From Burkholderiales bacterium 70-64 (GTDB lineage Bacteria; Pseudomonadota; Gammaproteobacteria; Burkholderiales; Burkholderiaceae_E), in contig MKUQ01000016.1 of NCBI GenBank assembly GCA_001898645.1, positions 124,001 through 188,000 of the forward strand: a stretch of DNA of 64,000 bases. The letters are read 5' to 3'. Shown here piece by piece: positions 21,310 to 29,338 of the stretch; the first letter of the stretch is position 1, and every line of letters starts with the position of its first letter. Made by a program: the position numbers and the translations under genes. The notes beneath the pieces were generated by a model that was not told the origin of the DNA, ran no database searches, and worked only from the letters and a program-made list of their open reading frames with translations.

Positions 21310-22275
21310 TCAGTCCACTTTCGCGCCCGAGTCCCTCACGACCTTCGACCACTTCGCGATGTCGTCCTTGAGCACGGCGCCGAACTGCGCGGGCGTGGTC
21401 AGGTACGGCTCGGCGCCGGCGGCCGTGAACTTCTCGACCACATCGGGCGCGCGCAGCACTTCGTTGATGTCGGCATTGAGCTTGCTGATCACCGCTGCCG
21501 GCGTGCCGGCCGGCGCGAACAGGCCGAACCAGGGGTTCACGTCGAAGCCGGGATAGCCCGATTCGGCGATGGTCGGAATGTCGCCGAACGCGGCCGCGCG
21601 CTTCGCGCTGGTGACCGCGACCGCGCGCAGCGAGCCGTTGCGGATGAAGCCGGCCACCGACGGCATGCTGGTGAACACCACCTGGATCTGGCCGCCGACC
21701 AGGTCGGTCATCGCCGGCGCGGCGCCGCGATACGGGATGTGCAGCATCTTCACGCCGGCCGCGGCATTGAACATCTCGCCGAGCAGGTGGTTCACCGACC
21801 CGTTGCCGGCCGACCCGTACGACACCGACTGCTTCTTCGCCAGCTCGGCGAGTTCGCCCATCGTCTTCACCGGAAGATTGGGGTTGACCACGGCGACGAA
21901 CGGCAGCGTGGCCAGCGTGGCGACCGCCGCGAAGTCCTTCTCGGGATCGAACGGCAGGTTCGAGTACAGCGCGCCGTTGATCGCGTGCGTGCCGACGTAG
22001 CTCATCAGCAGCGTGTAGCCGTCGGCGGGCGACTTGGCCACGACCTCCATGCCGATGTTGCCGCCGGCGCCGGCCCGGTTCTCCACCACCACCGGCTGGT
22101 TCCAGTGCGCGCCGAGCTTGGTCGCCACCACGCGCGCCAGCGTATCGGAGGCCCCGCCGGGCGTCTGCGGCACGACGATCCGCACCGTCTTGTTCGGGAA
22201 CGCCTGGGCGTGCGCGAAGGCGGCAACTGCGAAGAGCGCGGCTGCGAGCAGCCCCCGGCCGATTCTGGTTTTCAT
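21310..22275 (-). CDS. tripartite tricarboxylate transporter substrate-binding protein (Bug family)
   Basis: Periplasmic binding protein of 321 residues with a clear signal peptide (MKTRIGRGLLAAALFAVAAF, cleaved after AHA). The mature part has the Bug landmarks FPNKTVRIVVPQTPGGASDT, VVENRAGAGGNIG, AKSPADGYTLL, the HIPYRGAAPAMTDLVGGQI motif and GLFAPAGTPAAVI. Bug proteins deliver carboxylates to TctAB-type transporters or act as sensors; no tctAB genes are in this cluster. The ATG overlaps the meaB stop (ATGA), and an AAGGAGA site lies inside the end of meaB. This placement in a CoA-ester operon suggests it binds the acid degraded by the operon. Confidence 0.93.
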   Translation of the reverse strand: MKTRIGRGLLAAALFAVAAFAHAQAFPNKTVRIVVPQTPGGASDTLARVVATKLGAHWNQPVVVENRAGAGGNIGMEVVAKSPADGYTLLMSYVGTHAINGALYSNLPFDPEKDFAAVATLATLPFVAVVNPNLPVKTMGELAELAKKQSVSYGSAGNGSVNHLLGEMFNAAAGVKMLHIPYRGAAPAMTDLVGGQIQVVFTSMPSVAGFIRNGSLRAVAVTSAKRAAAFGDIPTIAESGYPGFDVNPWFGLFAPAGTPAAVISKLNADINEVLRAPDVVEKFTAAGAEPYLTTPAQFGAVLKDDIAKWSKVVRDSGAKVD

Positions 22276-23216
22276 GGTTCGTCTCCTTTTCCGGTTGGTG
22301 GATCGTGTGGCCGTGCCCGTCTGCGCGACGGCGCCAGCCGGTCGAGCGCGGCATCCACCTGCGTGGCCAGCGGCTCGTCGAAGAACCCGGGCGGCAGCGC
22401 GACGACCGTCTCGGCCACGCATCGCTCGAGCAGGTTGCGCAGGCGATAGCGCGCACGCTCGACGCGGCGCGTCGCCTCCAGTCCCGCTTCGCGCAGCCAT
22501 CGCTGGTGCGCGTCGATCGACGCCGAGAGCACCTCGATCGACGCCGCGTCGCGGATCGACGTCGCGAGCACCGGCGGTCGCCATGCGCCGGCGGCGGGCG
22601 GAAACGCCTGCAGCACGCGCCGGATCTCGCCCGCGAGCTGCGCGGCGCCGGACAGGTCGGACTTGTTGATCACGTACACGTCGGCCAGCTCCATGATGCC
22701 GGCCTTCATCGCCTGCACCGCGTCGCCGCCGCCGGGATCGAGCACCAGCACCAGCGTATCGACCAGGCTGCGTGCGGCGTGCTCGGCCTGCCCGACGCCC
22801 ACGGTCTCGACGACGATCTCGTCGAAGCCCGCACGCTCCATCGCGTGCAGCAACTCGGGCAGGTTGTCGGCCAGCCCGTCGGCGGCCGAACGCGACGCGA
22901 GCGAGCGCACGTACAGCTCGCCCGCGCCTTCGAGCTCGTCGATGCGGATGCGATCGCCGAGGATCGCGCCGCCGCTGCGCGGGCTGCTCGGGTCGATCGC
23001 CAGCATGCCGATGCGCCGCGTGCGCGTGCGCGCCAACGCCAGGCGGCCGCCGAGGCTGCTCTTGCCGGCGCCCGGCGGCCCGGTCAGGCCGATGCGCGGC
23101 ACCGCCGCGACCGCGCCGTCGTGCTGCATCGCCAGCACCTCGTCGACGCGCGCATTCGCGAGCCGGCTGAGCGCCAGCCCCAGCGCGCGGCGATCGATCG
23201 GCGAGCCGGCGTGCAC
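22272..23216 (-). CDS. meaB: MeaB/ArgK-type GTPase chaperone of a B12 mutase
   Basis: G3E-family GTPase of 314 residues that guards and reloads adenosylcobalamin-dependent acyl-CoA mutases. Motifs: P-loop GLTGPPGAGKSS, MLAIDPSSPRSGGAILGDRIR, VETVGVGQAE (switch region) and NKSDLSGA, all characteristic of MeaB/ArgK. It is slightly short because the N-terminal helices are trimmed. In E. coli the equivalent gene argK sits between the Sbm mutase gene and the methylmalonyl-CoA decarboxylase gene. Here it follows the CoA-transferase gene directly and overlaps the Bug gene, so it clearly serves the mutase encoded upstream in the same operon. Confidence 0.95.
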   Translation of the reverse strand: MHAGSPIDRRALGLALSRLANARVDEVLAMQHDGAVAAVPRIGLTGPPGAGKSSLGGRLALARTRTRRIGMLAIDPSSPRSGGAILGDRIRIDELEGAGELYVRSLASRSAADGLADNLPELLHAMERAGFDEIVVETVGVGQAEHAARSLVDTLVLVLDPGGGDAVQAMKAGIMELADVYVINKSDLSGAAQLAGEIRRVLQAFPPAAGAWRPPVLATSIRDAASIEVLSASIDAHQRWLREAGLEATRRVERARYRLRNLLERCVAETVVALPPGFFDEPLATQVDAALDRLAPSRRRARPHDPPTGKGDEP

Positions 23217-23218
23217 CG

Positions 23219-24337
23219 TCAGCCTCCGAGCAACGCGGCGTTGTGCTCGCCGAGCAGCGGCGGCGCGCCGTAGGACGGCGACGAACCGGAGAACTTGATC
23301 GGCGAGCCCACCGCGCGCAGGCGCGCGCCCGCGCAGGGCAGCTCGACCACCATCTCCCGTTCGCGCGCGAGGTCGCTCGCGAGCGCGTTCTCGAGCGTGT
23401 CGACCGCGGCCACGACGATGCCCAGCGGCGCGAGCCGCCGCACCCAGGTCGACGAGGTCTCGCGCGCGAGCAGCGCGGCCACGGCGCCGAGCACCGTGTC
23501 GCGGTTCGCGCGCCGCCCCTCCATCGTGGCGAAGCGGGCGTCGACGAGCCAGTCCGGCTGATCCACCTCGACGCAGAACTTGCGCCAGAACTCGTCGTGC
23601 GTGATGAACAGCGTCAGCCAGCCGTCGGCGGTGCGAAACAGCTGCGCGGGCACCACGTAGGGGTGCGCGGAATGCGTATAGCGCTGCGGTGTCTCGCCGG
23701 CGTTGAGGCTCGCTCCCGCCAGGTAGTTCAACTGCGACAGCATCACGTCGTACATCGCGACGTCGACCTGTCCGCCCTTGCCTTCGACGATGCGCGCGAG
23801 CAGCCCCAGCGCGGCCATGATCCCGGCCGAGTTGTCGACGGCCGAATAGCCGGTCTTGGTCGGCGGAGCGTCCGGCTCGCCGGTGATCGCCATCACGCCG
23901 GCGATCGCCTGGATCACGTAGTCGTACGCCGGCTGGTCGGCAAAGCGGCCCGACAGCCCGTAGCCGGTCAGCGCGACGCAGACGATGCGCTCGTTGTGAC
24001 GCGCGAGCGCCTCGTAGGTGAGCCCCAGCTTGCGGATCGCGCCCGGGCGCAGGTTGGCGATCAGCGCGTGCGCGCCGGCCGCCAGCCGTCCCAGCGCGGC
24101 CTGGCCGGCGTCGCTCGCGAGGTCGAGCACGACGCTCTTCTTGCTGCGGTTCAGGCTGGCGAAGTACGCGTTGTGCGGTCCGATCCGGTGCGGCGACACG
24201 CGGCGCGCGATATCGCCTTCGGGCGGCTCGATCTTGATCACTTCGGCGCCCAGGTCGGCCAGCAGCAGGCCGCAGTAGGGACCGGCCAGCATGTGGCCGA
24301 CCTCCAGGATGCGGATGCCGGACAGCGGCCCGCTCAC
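23219..24337 (-). CDS. family III (CaiB/BaiF) CoA transferase
   Basis: Enzyme of 372 residues that swaps CoA between carboxylic acids. The start is the GTG at 24337, which overlaps the preceding stop as GTGA. Landmarks: GIRILEVGHMLAGPYCG, LADLGAEVIKIEPPEGD, FASLNRSKKSVVLDLAS, NLRPGAIRKLGL, ALTGYGLSG and the expected catalytic Asp139 in PAYDYVIQAIAGVM. It may activate the substrate acid using succinyl-CoA, acetyl-CoA or the product CoA ester, closing a CoA-recycling loop like ScpC in E. coli, although ScpC belongs to a different transferase family. The position between mutase and MeaB supports a shared pathway. Confidence 0.93.
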   Translation of the reverse strand: MSGPLSGIRILEVGHMLAGPYCGLLLADLGAEVIKIEPPEGDIARRVSPHRIGPHNAYFASLNRSKKSVVLDLASDAGQAALGRLAAGAHALIANLRPGAIRKLGLTYEALARHNERIVCVALTGYGLSGRFADQPAYDYVIQAIAGVMAITGEPDAPPTKTGYSAVDNSAGIMAALGLLARIVEGKGGQVDVAMYDVMLSQLNYLAGASLNAGETPQRYTHSAHPYVVPAQLFRTADGWLTLFITHDEFWRKFCVEVDQPDWLVDARFATMEGRRANRDTVLGAVAALLARETSSTWVRRLAPLGIVVAAVDTLENALASDLAREREMVVELPCAGARLRAVGSPIKFSGSSPSYGAPPLLGEHNAALLGG

Positions 24338-24774
24338 CCCAGCGTCCTCGCCAGCGCCGCGACCACTTCCGGCAGCGGCATGTCGCTGTCGAACACGCCC
24401 TGCACGCCGATCCGTTGCAGCGGCTCGCGGTCGTCGAGCGGAATCGTTCCGCCCACGAAGACCTTGATGTCGGCCGCGCCGGCCTCGCTCAGCCGCTCGA
24501 TCACCTGCTGCGCCAGCTCGCGGTGGCTGCCCGACAGGATGCTCAACCCGACCGCGTCGACGCCCTCGTCGATCGCCACGCGCGCGATCTGCTCGGGACT
24601 CTTCCTCAGGCCGGTGTAGATCACCTCGGCGCCTGCGTTGCGCAGCGCCAGCGCAATGATCTTCGCGCCGATGTCGTGGCCGTCGAGGCCGGGCTTGGCG
24701 ATCAGGATGCGCCGGCCGCGCAGCGTGGCGGCGGTGCCGCTGCGCACGGCGGCGGAGGACGTGGCGGAAGTCAT
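24334..24774 (-). CDS. acyl-CoA mutase small subunit (B12-binding)
   Basis: Cobalamin-binding subunit of 146 residues. It shows the base-off B12 motif DGHDIGAKII (Asp-x-His-x-x-Gly), then VGLSILSGSHRELA and the VFVGGTIPLDD nucleotide-tail pocket, standard for the small subunit of methylmalonyl-CoA mutase-like enzymes with separate subunits. About 18 residues precede the fold (MTSATSSAAVRSGTAATL). Its start overlaps the stop of the large-subunit gene (ATGA) and its stop overlaps the CoA transferase start (GTGA), so the genes are translationally coupled. Confidence 0.95.
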   Translation of the reverse strand: MTSATSSAAVRSGTAATLRGRRILIAKPGLDGHDIGAKIIALALRNAGAEVIYTGLRKSPEQIARVAIDEGVDAVGLSILSGSHRELAQQVIERLSEAGAADIKVFVGGTIPLDDREPLQRIGVQGVFDSDMPLPEVVAALARTLG

Positions 24775-26387
24775 AGGCGTACCGGCTCCTGGAATTCACC
24801 CCATTCGCGCTTCAGGCGCGCGACCATCTCGCCCACCGTCGCGTAGGCGTGGCAGCAGTCCACCAGGTAGGGCATCAGGTTCTCGTCGTCCCTCGCGGCG
24901 GCCTCGCCCAGGCGCGCGAGCGAAGCGTCGACCTGCGCCTGGCTGCGCGTGTCGCGCACCCGCTGGTATTTCTCGAGCACGCGCTGCGCGATCGTCGGGT
25001 CGAGGTGGAACACTTCGCCGATCTCGTTGCGCTGGCCTTCGCGCCGGAAGTGGTTCTGGCCGACGATCACCGTCTCGCCGCTGTCGATGCGGGTCTTGCG
25101 CTCGAGCCCGCGTTCGGCCAGCCGCATCTGCAGCCAGCCGTCCTCGATCGCCTTGACCACGCCGCCGTACTCGTCGATCTCGCGCATCACGGCCTCGATG
25201 GCGGCCTCCATGCGGTCGGTGTGCTGCTCGACGAAGTAGCTGCCGCCCAACGGGTCGACGCTGCGCGCAATGCCGCTCTCGTAGGCGATCATCTGCTGCG
25301 TGCGCACCGCGATCTCGGCCGAGAACTCGGTCGGGATCTGGAACGCCTCGTCGAACGCGCAGGTGAAGATCGACTGGGCGCCGCCGAGCACCGCGGCCAT
25401 CGTCTCGACCGCCACCCGCACGATGTTGTTGTACGGCTGCGCGGCCACCAGCGACGAGCCGCCGCACACCACGCCGAAGCGGAACATCTGCGCCTTCGCG
25501 TCGGCCACGCCGTAGCGCTCGCGCAGCAGCCGCGCCCACAGCCGGCGGCCGGCGCGGAACTTGCAGACCTCGTCGAACAGGTCCATGTGCACGTAGAAGA
25601 AGAACGACAGCCGCCGGGCGAACTTGCCGATGTCGCCGCCGCGCCGGCGCAGCTCGTCGACGTAGGCCAGGCCGTTGGCCAGCGTGTAGGCCATCTCCTC
25701 GACCGCGGTGGCGCCGGCGTCGCGCACGTGCGCGCCGGCGATGCTGATCGGGTTGAAGCGCGGCGTCTCGTCGTTGGAGAACAGGATGGTGTCGGCGATC
25801 AGCCGCATCGACGGGCGCACCGGGAAGATCCAGGTGCCGCGCGCCACGTACTCCTTGAGGATGTCGTTCTGGATCGTGCCGGTGAGCTTGCTGCGCGCAA
25901 CGCCCTGCTTGTCGGCCACCGCGAGGTACATCGCGTAGATGATCGCCGCGGTACCGTTGATCGTGAACGAGGTGGAGATCGCGCCCAGGTCCAGGCCGCG
26001 GAACAGGATCTCGGCCTCGCTCAGGTTCGACAGCGACACGCCCACCTTGCCGATCTCGGGGCGGGCCATCGGATCGACCGGATCGAGGCCGCACTGCGTG
26101 GGCAGGTCCAGCGCCACCGACAGCCCGGTCTGGCCCTGGTCGAGCAGGAACCGGTAGCGTTCGTTCGATTCCTCGGCGGTGCCGAACCCCGAGTACTGGC
26201 GGATGGTCCACAGGCGGCCGCGAAAGCCGTCGGCGAAGATGCCGCGCGTGAACGGCGGCTCGCCGGGCTCGCCCACGCGCGCCGGATCGACCGCCTCGGG
26301 GCCGATCCGCACCGGCACCTCGATGCCCGCTGCGCTGGTCTGGGTGAGTTGCGGCGGGCGCAGCCTGCCCTGGACGGTCTCGTTCAT
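24771..26387 (-). CDS. acyl-CoA mutase large subunit, methylmalonyl-CoA mutase-like but divergent
   Basis: Substrate-binding TIM-barrel subunit of 538 residues from ATG 26387, which overlaps the crotonase stop. Conserved parts are TIRQYSGFGTAEESNERY (Tyr65 matches MCM Tyr89), TGTIQNDILKEYVARGTWIFP (Arg183) and His220. Other normally constant positions differ. The MCM segment SISGYHMQEAGA is SIAGAHVRDAGA here, so the substrate-contacting tyrosine is Ala219. The segment QTSGWSLTEQDPYNN is VVCGGSSLVAAQPYNN (306-321), and THRGYDSDNP is TQCGLDPVDP. The fold and B12 chemistry are secure; methylmalonyl-CoA/succinyl-CoA as the real substrate pair is doubtful, and a larger substituted acyl-CoA seems more likely. 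Confidence 0.9.
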   Translation of the reverse strand: MNETVQGRLRPPQLTQTSAAGIEVPVRIGPEAVDPARVGEPGEPPFTRGIFADGFRGRLWTIRQYSGFGTAEESNERYRFLLDQGQTGLSVALDLPTQCGLDPVDPMARPEIGKVGVSLSNLSEAEILFRGLDLGAISTSFTINGTAAIIYAMYLAVADKQGVARSKLTGTIQNDILKEYVARGTWIFPVRPSMRLIADTILFSNDETPRFNPISIAGAHVRDAGATAVEEMAYTLANGLAYVDELRRRGGDIGKFARRLSFFFYVHMDLFDEVCKFRAGRRLWARLLRERYGVADAKAQMFRFGVVCGGSSLVAAQPYNNIVRVAVETMAAVLGGAQSIFTCAFDEAFQIPTEFSAEIAVRTQQMIAYESGIARSVDPLGGSYFVEQHTDRMEAAIEAVMREIDEYGGVVKAIEDGWLQMRLAERGLERKTRIDSGETVIVGQNHFRREGQRNEIGEVFHLDPTIAQRVLEKYQRVRDTRSQAQVDASLARLGEAAARDDENLMPYLVDCCHAYATVGEMVARLKREWGEFQEPVRL

Positions 26388-27172
26388 GCCTTGCCCTCTT
26401 TGCGTCCGAGAAAGCGGTCGACCGCCGCCCAATGGTCGGCATGGACCCAGGTGTCGACGAAGTTGCGCTGCTCGATCGCGCGGCGCTCGTCGTAGCCGAG
26501 GCCGCGGCGCAGCGCGCGCGCCTGCTGCGTGCACGCGCGCAGCGCGAGCGGCGTCTGGCGCAGCATCGGCGCGACGAACTCGCTCACGGCGGCCTCGAGC
26601 GCCGCCTCGTCGGCGGCGTGCGCGTCGGCCAGGCCCCAGTCGCACGCGATGCGCGCCTCGACGAGCTCGCAGCGCGCGGTCATGCGCAGCGCGCGCGCGG
26701 GTCCGACGAGCGCCGCCAAGTCCGGCCCGCCGCCCCACGCCGACGCGATAGCGAGCCGGCCGTGCACGAAGCCGATGTGCGTGCCGTCGCGCATGATGCG
26801 GAAGTCGCAGGCCACGGCCAGCTCGGCGCCTCCGCCGATCGCGTCGCCGTTGAGCACCGCCACCACCGGCACCGGGAACTCGCGCACCGCGTCCAGCGCG
26901 GCGCGCGCCTCCTCGGCCATGGCGCGCGCGGCGTCGCGACTGCGCACCTCGTCGAGATCGCGCAGGTCGCCGCCGGCGGCGAAATAGCGGTTGCCGGCGC
27001 CGGTGAGCAGCACACACATGAGCTCCGGGTCGGCCGCGTTCGCGGCGAGCGCCGCGCGCAGCGCCGCCAGCACCGGCCTGGACAGCGGGTTGTGCTTGGC
27101 CGGGCGATCGACGGTGACGCGCAGCACGCGCCCGTCGCGCACGACCCGCAGGGGGGCCTGTTCAGGCGACAT
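26384..27172 (-). CDS. crotonase-fold enzyme, ethylmalonyl-CoA decarboxylase-like
   Basis: Protein of 262 residues from ATG 27172, preceded by GGAGGGG on the coding strand. It has the crotonase oxyanion loop FAAGGDL (64-70) and the second-turn GDAIGGGAELAVACDFRIM (109-127), with one acidic residue at Glu117. Where typical enoyl-CoA hydratases have a second catalytic glutamate (FGxPE), it has GFVHGRLAIASAWGG (134-148, His137). I recall the same FVH-x-x-x-G-x-x-x-SWGG pattern from the ethylmalonyl-CoA decarboxylase ECHDC1. A malonyl-type decarboxylation is therefore a better guess than hydration. It overlaps the iclR end and is coupled to the mutase gene. Confidence 0.85.
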   Translation of the reverse strand: MSPEQAPLRVVRDGRVLRVTVDRPAKHNPLSRPVLAALRAALAANAADPELMCVLLTGAGNRYFAAGGDLRDLDEVRSRDAARAMAEEARAALDAVREFPVPVVAVLNGDAIGGGAELAVACDFRIMRDGTHIGFVHGRLAIASAWGGGPDLAALVGPARALRMTARCELVEARIACDWGLADAHAADEAALEAAVSEFVAPMLRQTPLALRACTQQARALRRGLGYDERRAIEQRNFVDTWVHADHWAAVDRFLGRKEGKA

Positions 27173-27917
27173 GCAGCCCCTCCGCGTCCTGGTTCGCGAT
27201 GCCCTGCGCGCAGGCACGCAGCGCCGCGGCGATGCGCGCCTCGGCAGCTTCCATGCGGTGCAGCGGGCCGGCCACGGCGATGCCGAGCGTCAGCGACCCG
27301 AGCCGCAGCGGTGCCGCGATCGCCATCACGTCGGTCACGTTCTCGCCGCGCGTCACGTAGTGGCCGCGCTCGCGCGACGCCACCAGCTCGCGTCGCAGCG
27401 CGGCGGCATCGGTGACGGTGCGATCGGTGATCGCATCCAGCGGGTTGGCCGCGAGCCAGGCGTCGAGCTCGGCATCGGGCAGCGCGCCGAGCATGCACTT
27501 GCCGATCGAGCTCGAATGCAGCGGCTTGTGATCGCCGGCACGCGACGAGTAGCGGATCGACTGCGCGCTCTCGACCACCAGCAGGTACAGCACCTGTCCG
27601 TGCTGGCGCGCGCCGAGGATGACCGTCTCGCCGGTGCGGTCGCGCAGCGCCTGCAGCGCCGGCGCCAGGCGCTGCGCGACCGGGTCGTTGGCCTCGATGA
27701 CCGAGGCCATGTCCCACAGGCGACGCGTCGGATAGGCCTCGCGCGGCGACAGGAAATAGAGGAAGCCGTGATGCTCGAGCGCGCGCACCACGCCGTGGCA
27801 GGTGGACACCGGGAGCGCCGCCAGACGGGAGATCTCGGTGAGCGACAGCGGCCGCCGGGCCACGCGGAACGTGTCCAGCACCTCGAGCGAACGGACCGGC
27901 GAACGGCTGACGAGCAT
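27162..27917 (-). CDS. IclR-family transcriptional regulator
   Basis: Regulator of 251 residues. An N-terminal winged helix (SLEVLDTFRVARRPLSLTEI, STCHGVVRALEHHGFLY) is followed by an IclR effector domain (VILGARQHGQVLYLLVVES, LHSSSIGKCMLGALPD, AIAAPLRLGSLTLGIAVAGP). It is the first gene of the operon it presumably controls, followed with an 11-bp overlap by the crotonase gene, and lies divergent from the MFS and aminotransferase genes. An imperfect inverted repeat in the divergent promoter region is a likely binding site. The effector may be a pathway acid or CoA intermediate. Confidence 0.93.
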   Translation of the reverse strand: MLVSRSPVRSLEVLDTFRVARRPLSLTEISRLAALPVSTCHGVVRALEHHGFLYFLSPREAYPTRRLWDMASVIEANDPVAQRLAPALQALRDRTGETVILGARQHGQVLYLLVVESAQSIRYSSRAGDHKPLHSSSIGKCMLGALPDAELDAWLAANPLDAITDRTVTDAAALRRELVASRERGHYVTRGENVTDVMAIAAPLRLGSLTLGIAVAGPLHRMEAAEARIAAALRACAQGIANQDAEGLHVA

Positions 27918-27942
27918 TCGGTGTGCTCCGATCTCGATGTTT

Positions 27943-27972
27943 CGATATTACGAATCTTTTTTCGAATTATCG
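27943..27972. promoter_or_regulatory. candidate IclR operator in divergent promoter region
   Basis: AT-rich island in otherwise GC-rich DNA between iclR and the MFS gene. Arms CGATATTACGAA (27943-27954) and TTCGAATTATCG (27961-27972) match at 10 of 12 positions as an inverted repeat around a 6-base spacer. Location and symmetry fit the regulator binding site and the overlapping divergent promoters; individual promoter hexamers are not unambiguous. Confidence 0.5.
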
Positions 27973-28061
27973 TATGATAGCGGGGTGTAGTCAATCGGAC
28001 CCTCATCGGCGCCGGCGCGTACCATCGCGCCTCGTCCTCTTCACCGACCCCAGCGCACGCG

Positions 28062-29294
28062 ATGACCCAGGGGAGCACGAACACCGCGACGGCCGCCTCG
28101 ACGCTCCCGTCGCTCGCGATGACGCTGACCATCCAGGCGCTGGCCTCGGCCGCGCTGATCGCCCCGACCGCGGTGGCGCCGGTCATCACCGGCGAGATGG
28201 CGCTGCCCGCCGCAGCGGTAGGCCTGTACATCGCCGTCGCCTACCTCGGCGCGATGGTCGCGAGCGTCCTGGGCAGCCACCTCGTCCTGCATCGCGGCGC
28301 CATCCGCACCAGCCAGTACGCGCTGGGCCTGTGCGCGCTGGGCCTCGGGCTGATCGCCACCGGCTGGACACCCGCGGCAGCGCTCGGCGCCTTCGCCCTC
28401 GGCCTCGGCTACGGCCCGATCACGCCGGCAAGCTCGCAGATCCTCGCGCGCACGACGCCCGCGCACCGCGTGGGACTGGTGTTCTCGCTCAAGCAGACCG
28501 GCGTGCCGCTGGGCGGCGTCATCGCCGGCCTGGCGGTTCCGCCGCTGACGCTGGCCACCGGCTGGCCGATCGCGCTGCTGTGCATTGCGCTGGCCGCGGC
28601 CGCGTGTGCGCTGATGTCGCAGACGCTGCGCGCATCGCTCGACGTCGACCTGTCGGACACCGCGCACCGGCCCGGCCTGGCCGCGCTGATCCAGCCGGTG
28701 CGCATCGTCTGGAAGGAGCCCAGGCTGCGCACGCTGGCGATGTGCTCGCTCGCGTTCTCGGCCGTGCAGGTGTGCCTGACCGCCTTCCTGGTCAGCTACC
28801 TCACCGTGCAGCTTCGATGGCCGCTGGTCGCCGCGGGCGTCGCGCTCTCGGTGTCGCAGGTGGCCGGCGTGGTCGGGCGGGTCCTGTGGGGCTGGGTCGC
28901 CGACCACGGCCCCGGCGCCAGGTCGATGCTGGTCATGCTGTGCACGGCCATGATCGCGAGCGGCCTCGCGATGCCCCTGCTCGACCCCGCCAGCCCGCAG
29001 GCGCTGGTGCTGGCCACGGTGATGATCTACGGCGGCACGGCCATCGGCTGGAACGGCGTGTACCTCGCCGCAGTGGCCCGCCTGGCCCCGCCCGGACAGG
29101 CCGGCGTGGCCACCGGCGGCACGCTCGCCTTCACCTATCTCGGCGTCGTGGTCGGCCCGCCGCTGTTCGGGGTGATCGCCTCGGGCAGCTCGAACTACGC
29201 GATGGCGTTCGCGGCCACCGCCGTGCCGCTGCTGGCCTGCCTCGCGGCGCTGCTGCGGGTGGGCCGCACGCCGCAGGCGGCGGGCCCGCATTAG
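28062..29294 (+). CDS. MFS transporter
   Basis: Integral membrane protein of 410 residues with about twelve hydrophobic segments (LASAALIAPTAVAPVITGEM, LGLCALGLGLIATGW, FALGLGYGPITPASSQI and others). The GLVFSLKQTGVPLGG segment after helix 4-5 and WGWVADHGPGARSM between helices 8 and 9 are typical of the major facilitator superfamily. It is divergent from the IclR/mutase operon and probably imports the acid used there or exports a product. The close relatives and substrate are not recognisable by eye. Confidence 0.88.
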   Translation: MTQGSTNTATAASTLPSLAMTLTIQALASAALIAPTAVAPVITGEMALPAAAVGLYIAVAYLGAMVASVLGSHLVLHRGAIRTSQYALGLCALGLGLIATGWTPAAALGAFALGLGYGPITPASSQILARTTPAHRVGLVFSLKQTGVPLGGVIAGLAVPPLTLATGWPIALLCIALAAAACALMSQTLRASLDVDLSDTAHRPGLAALIQPVRIVWKEPRLRTLAMCSLAFSAVQVCLTAFLVSYLTVQLRWPLVAAGVALSVSQVAGVVGRVLWGWVADHGPGARSMLVMLCTAMIASGLAMPLLDPASPQALVLATVMIYGGTAIGWNGVYLAAVARLAPPGQAGVATGGTLAFTYLGVVVGPPLFGVIASGSSNYAMAFAATAVPLLACLAALLRVGRTPQAAGPH

Positions 29295-29338
29295 GATCTG
29301 CTCATGCCGCGATCGGCCCCGCGCGAGGCCGAACTAGA

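Noticed and set aside
24334..26387. 2-hydroxyisobutyryl-CoA mutase
   Set aside because: The large subunit has Tyr65 where that enzyme has isoleucine; the other changes do not match what I recall of it.
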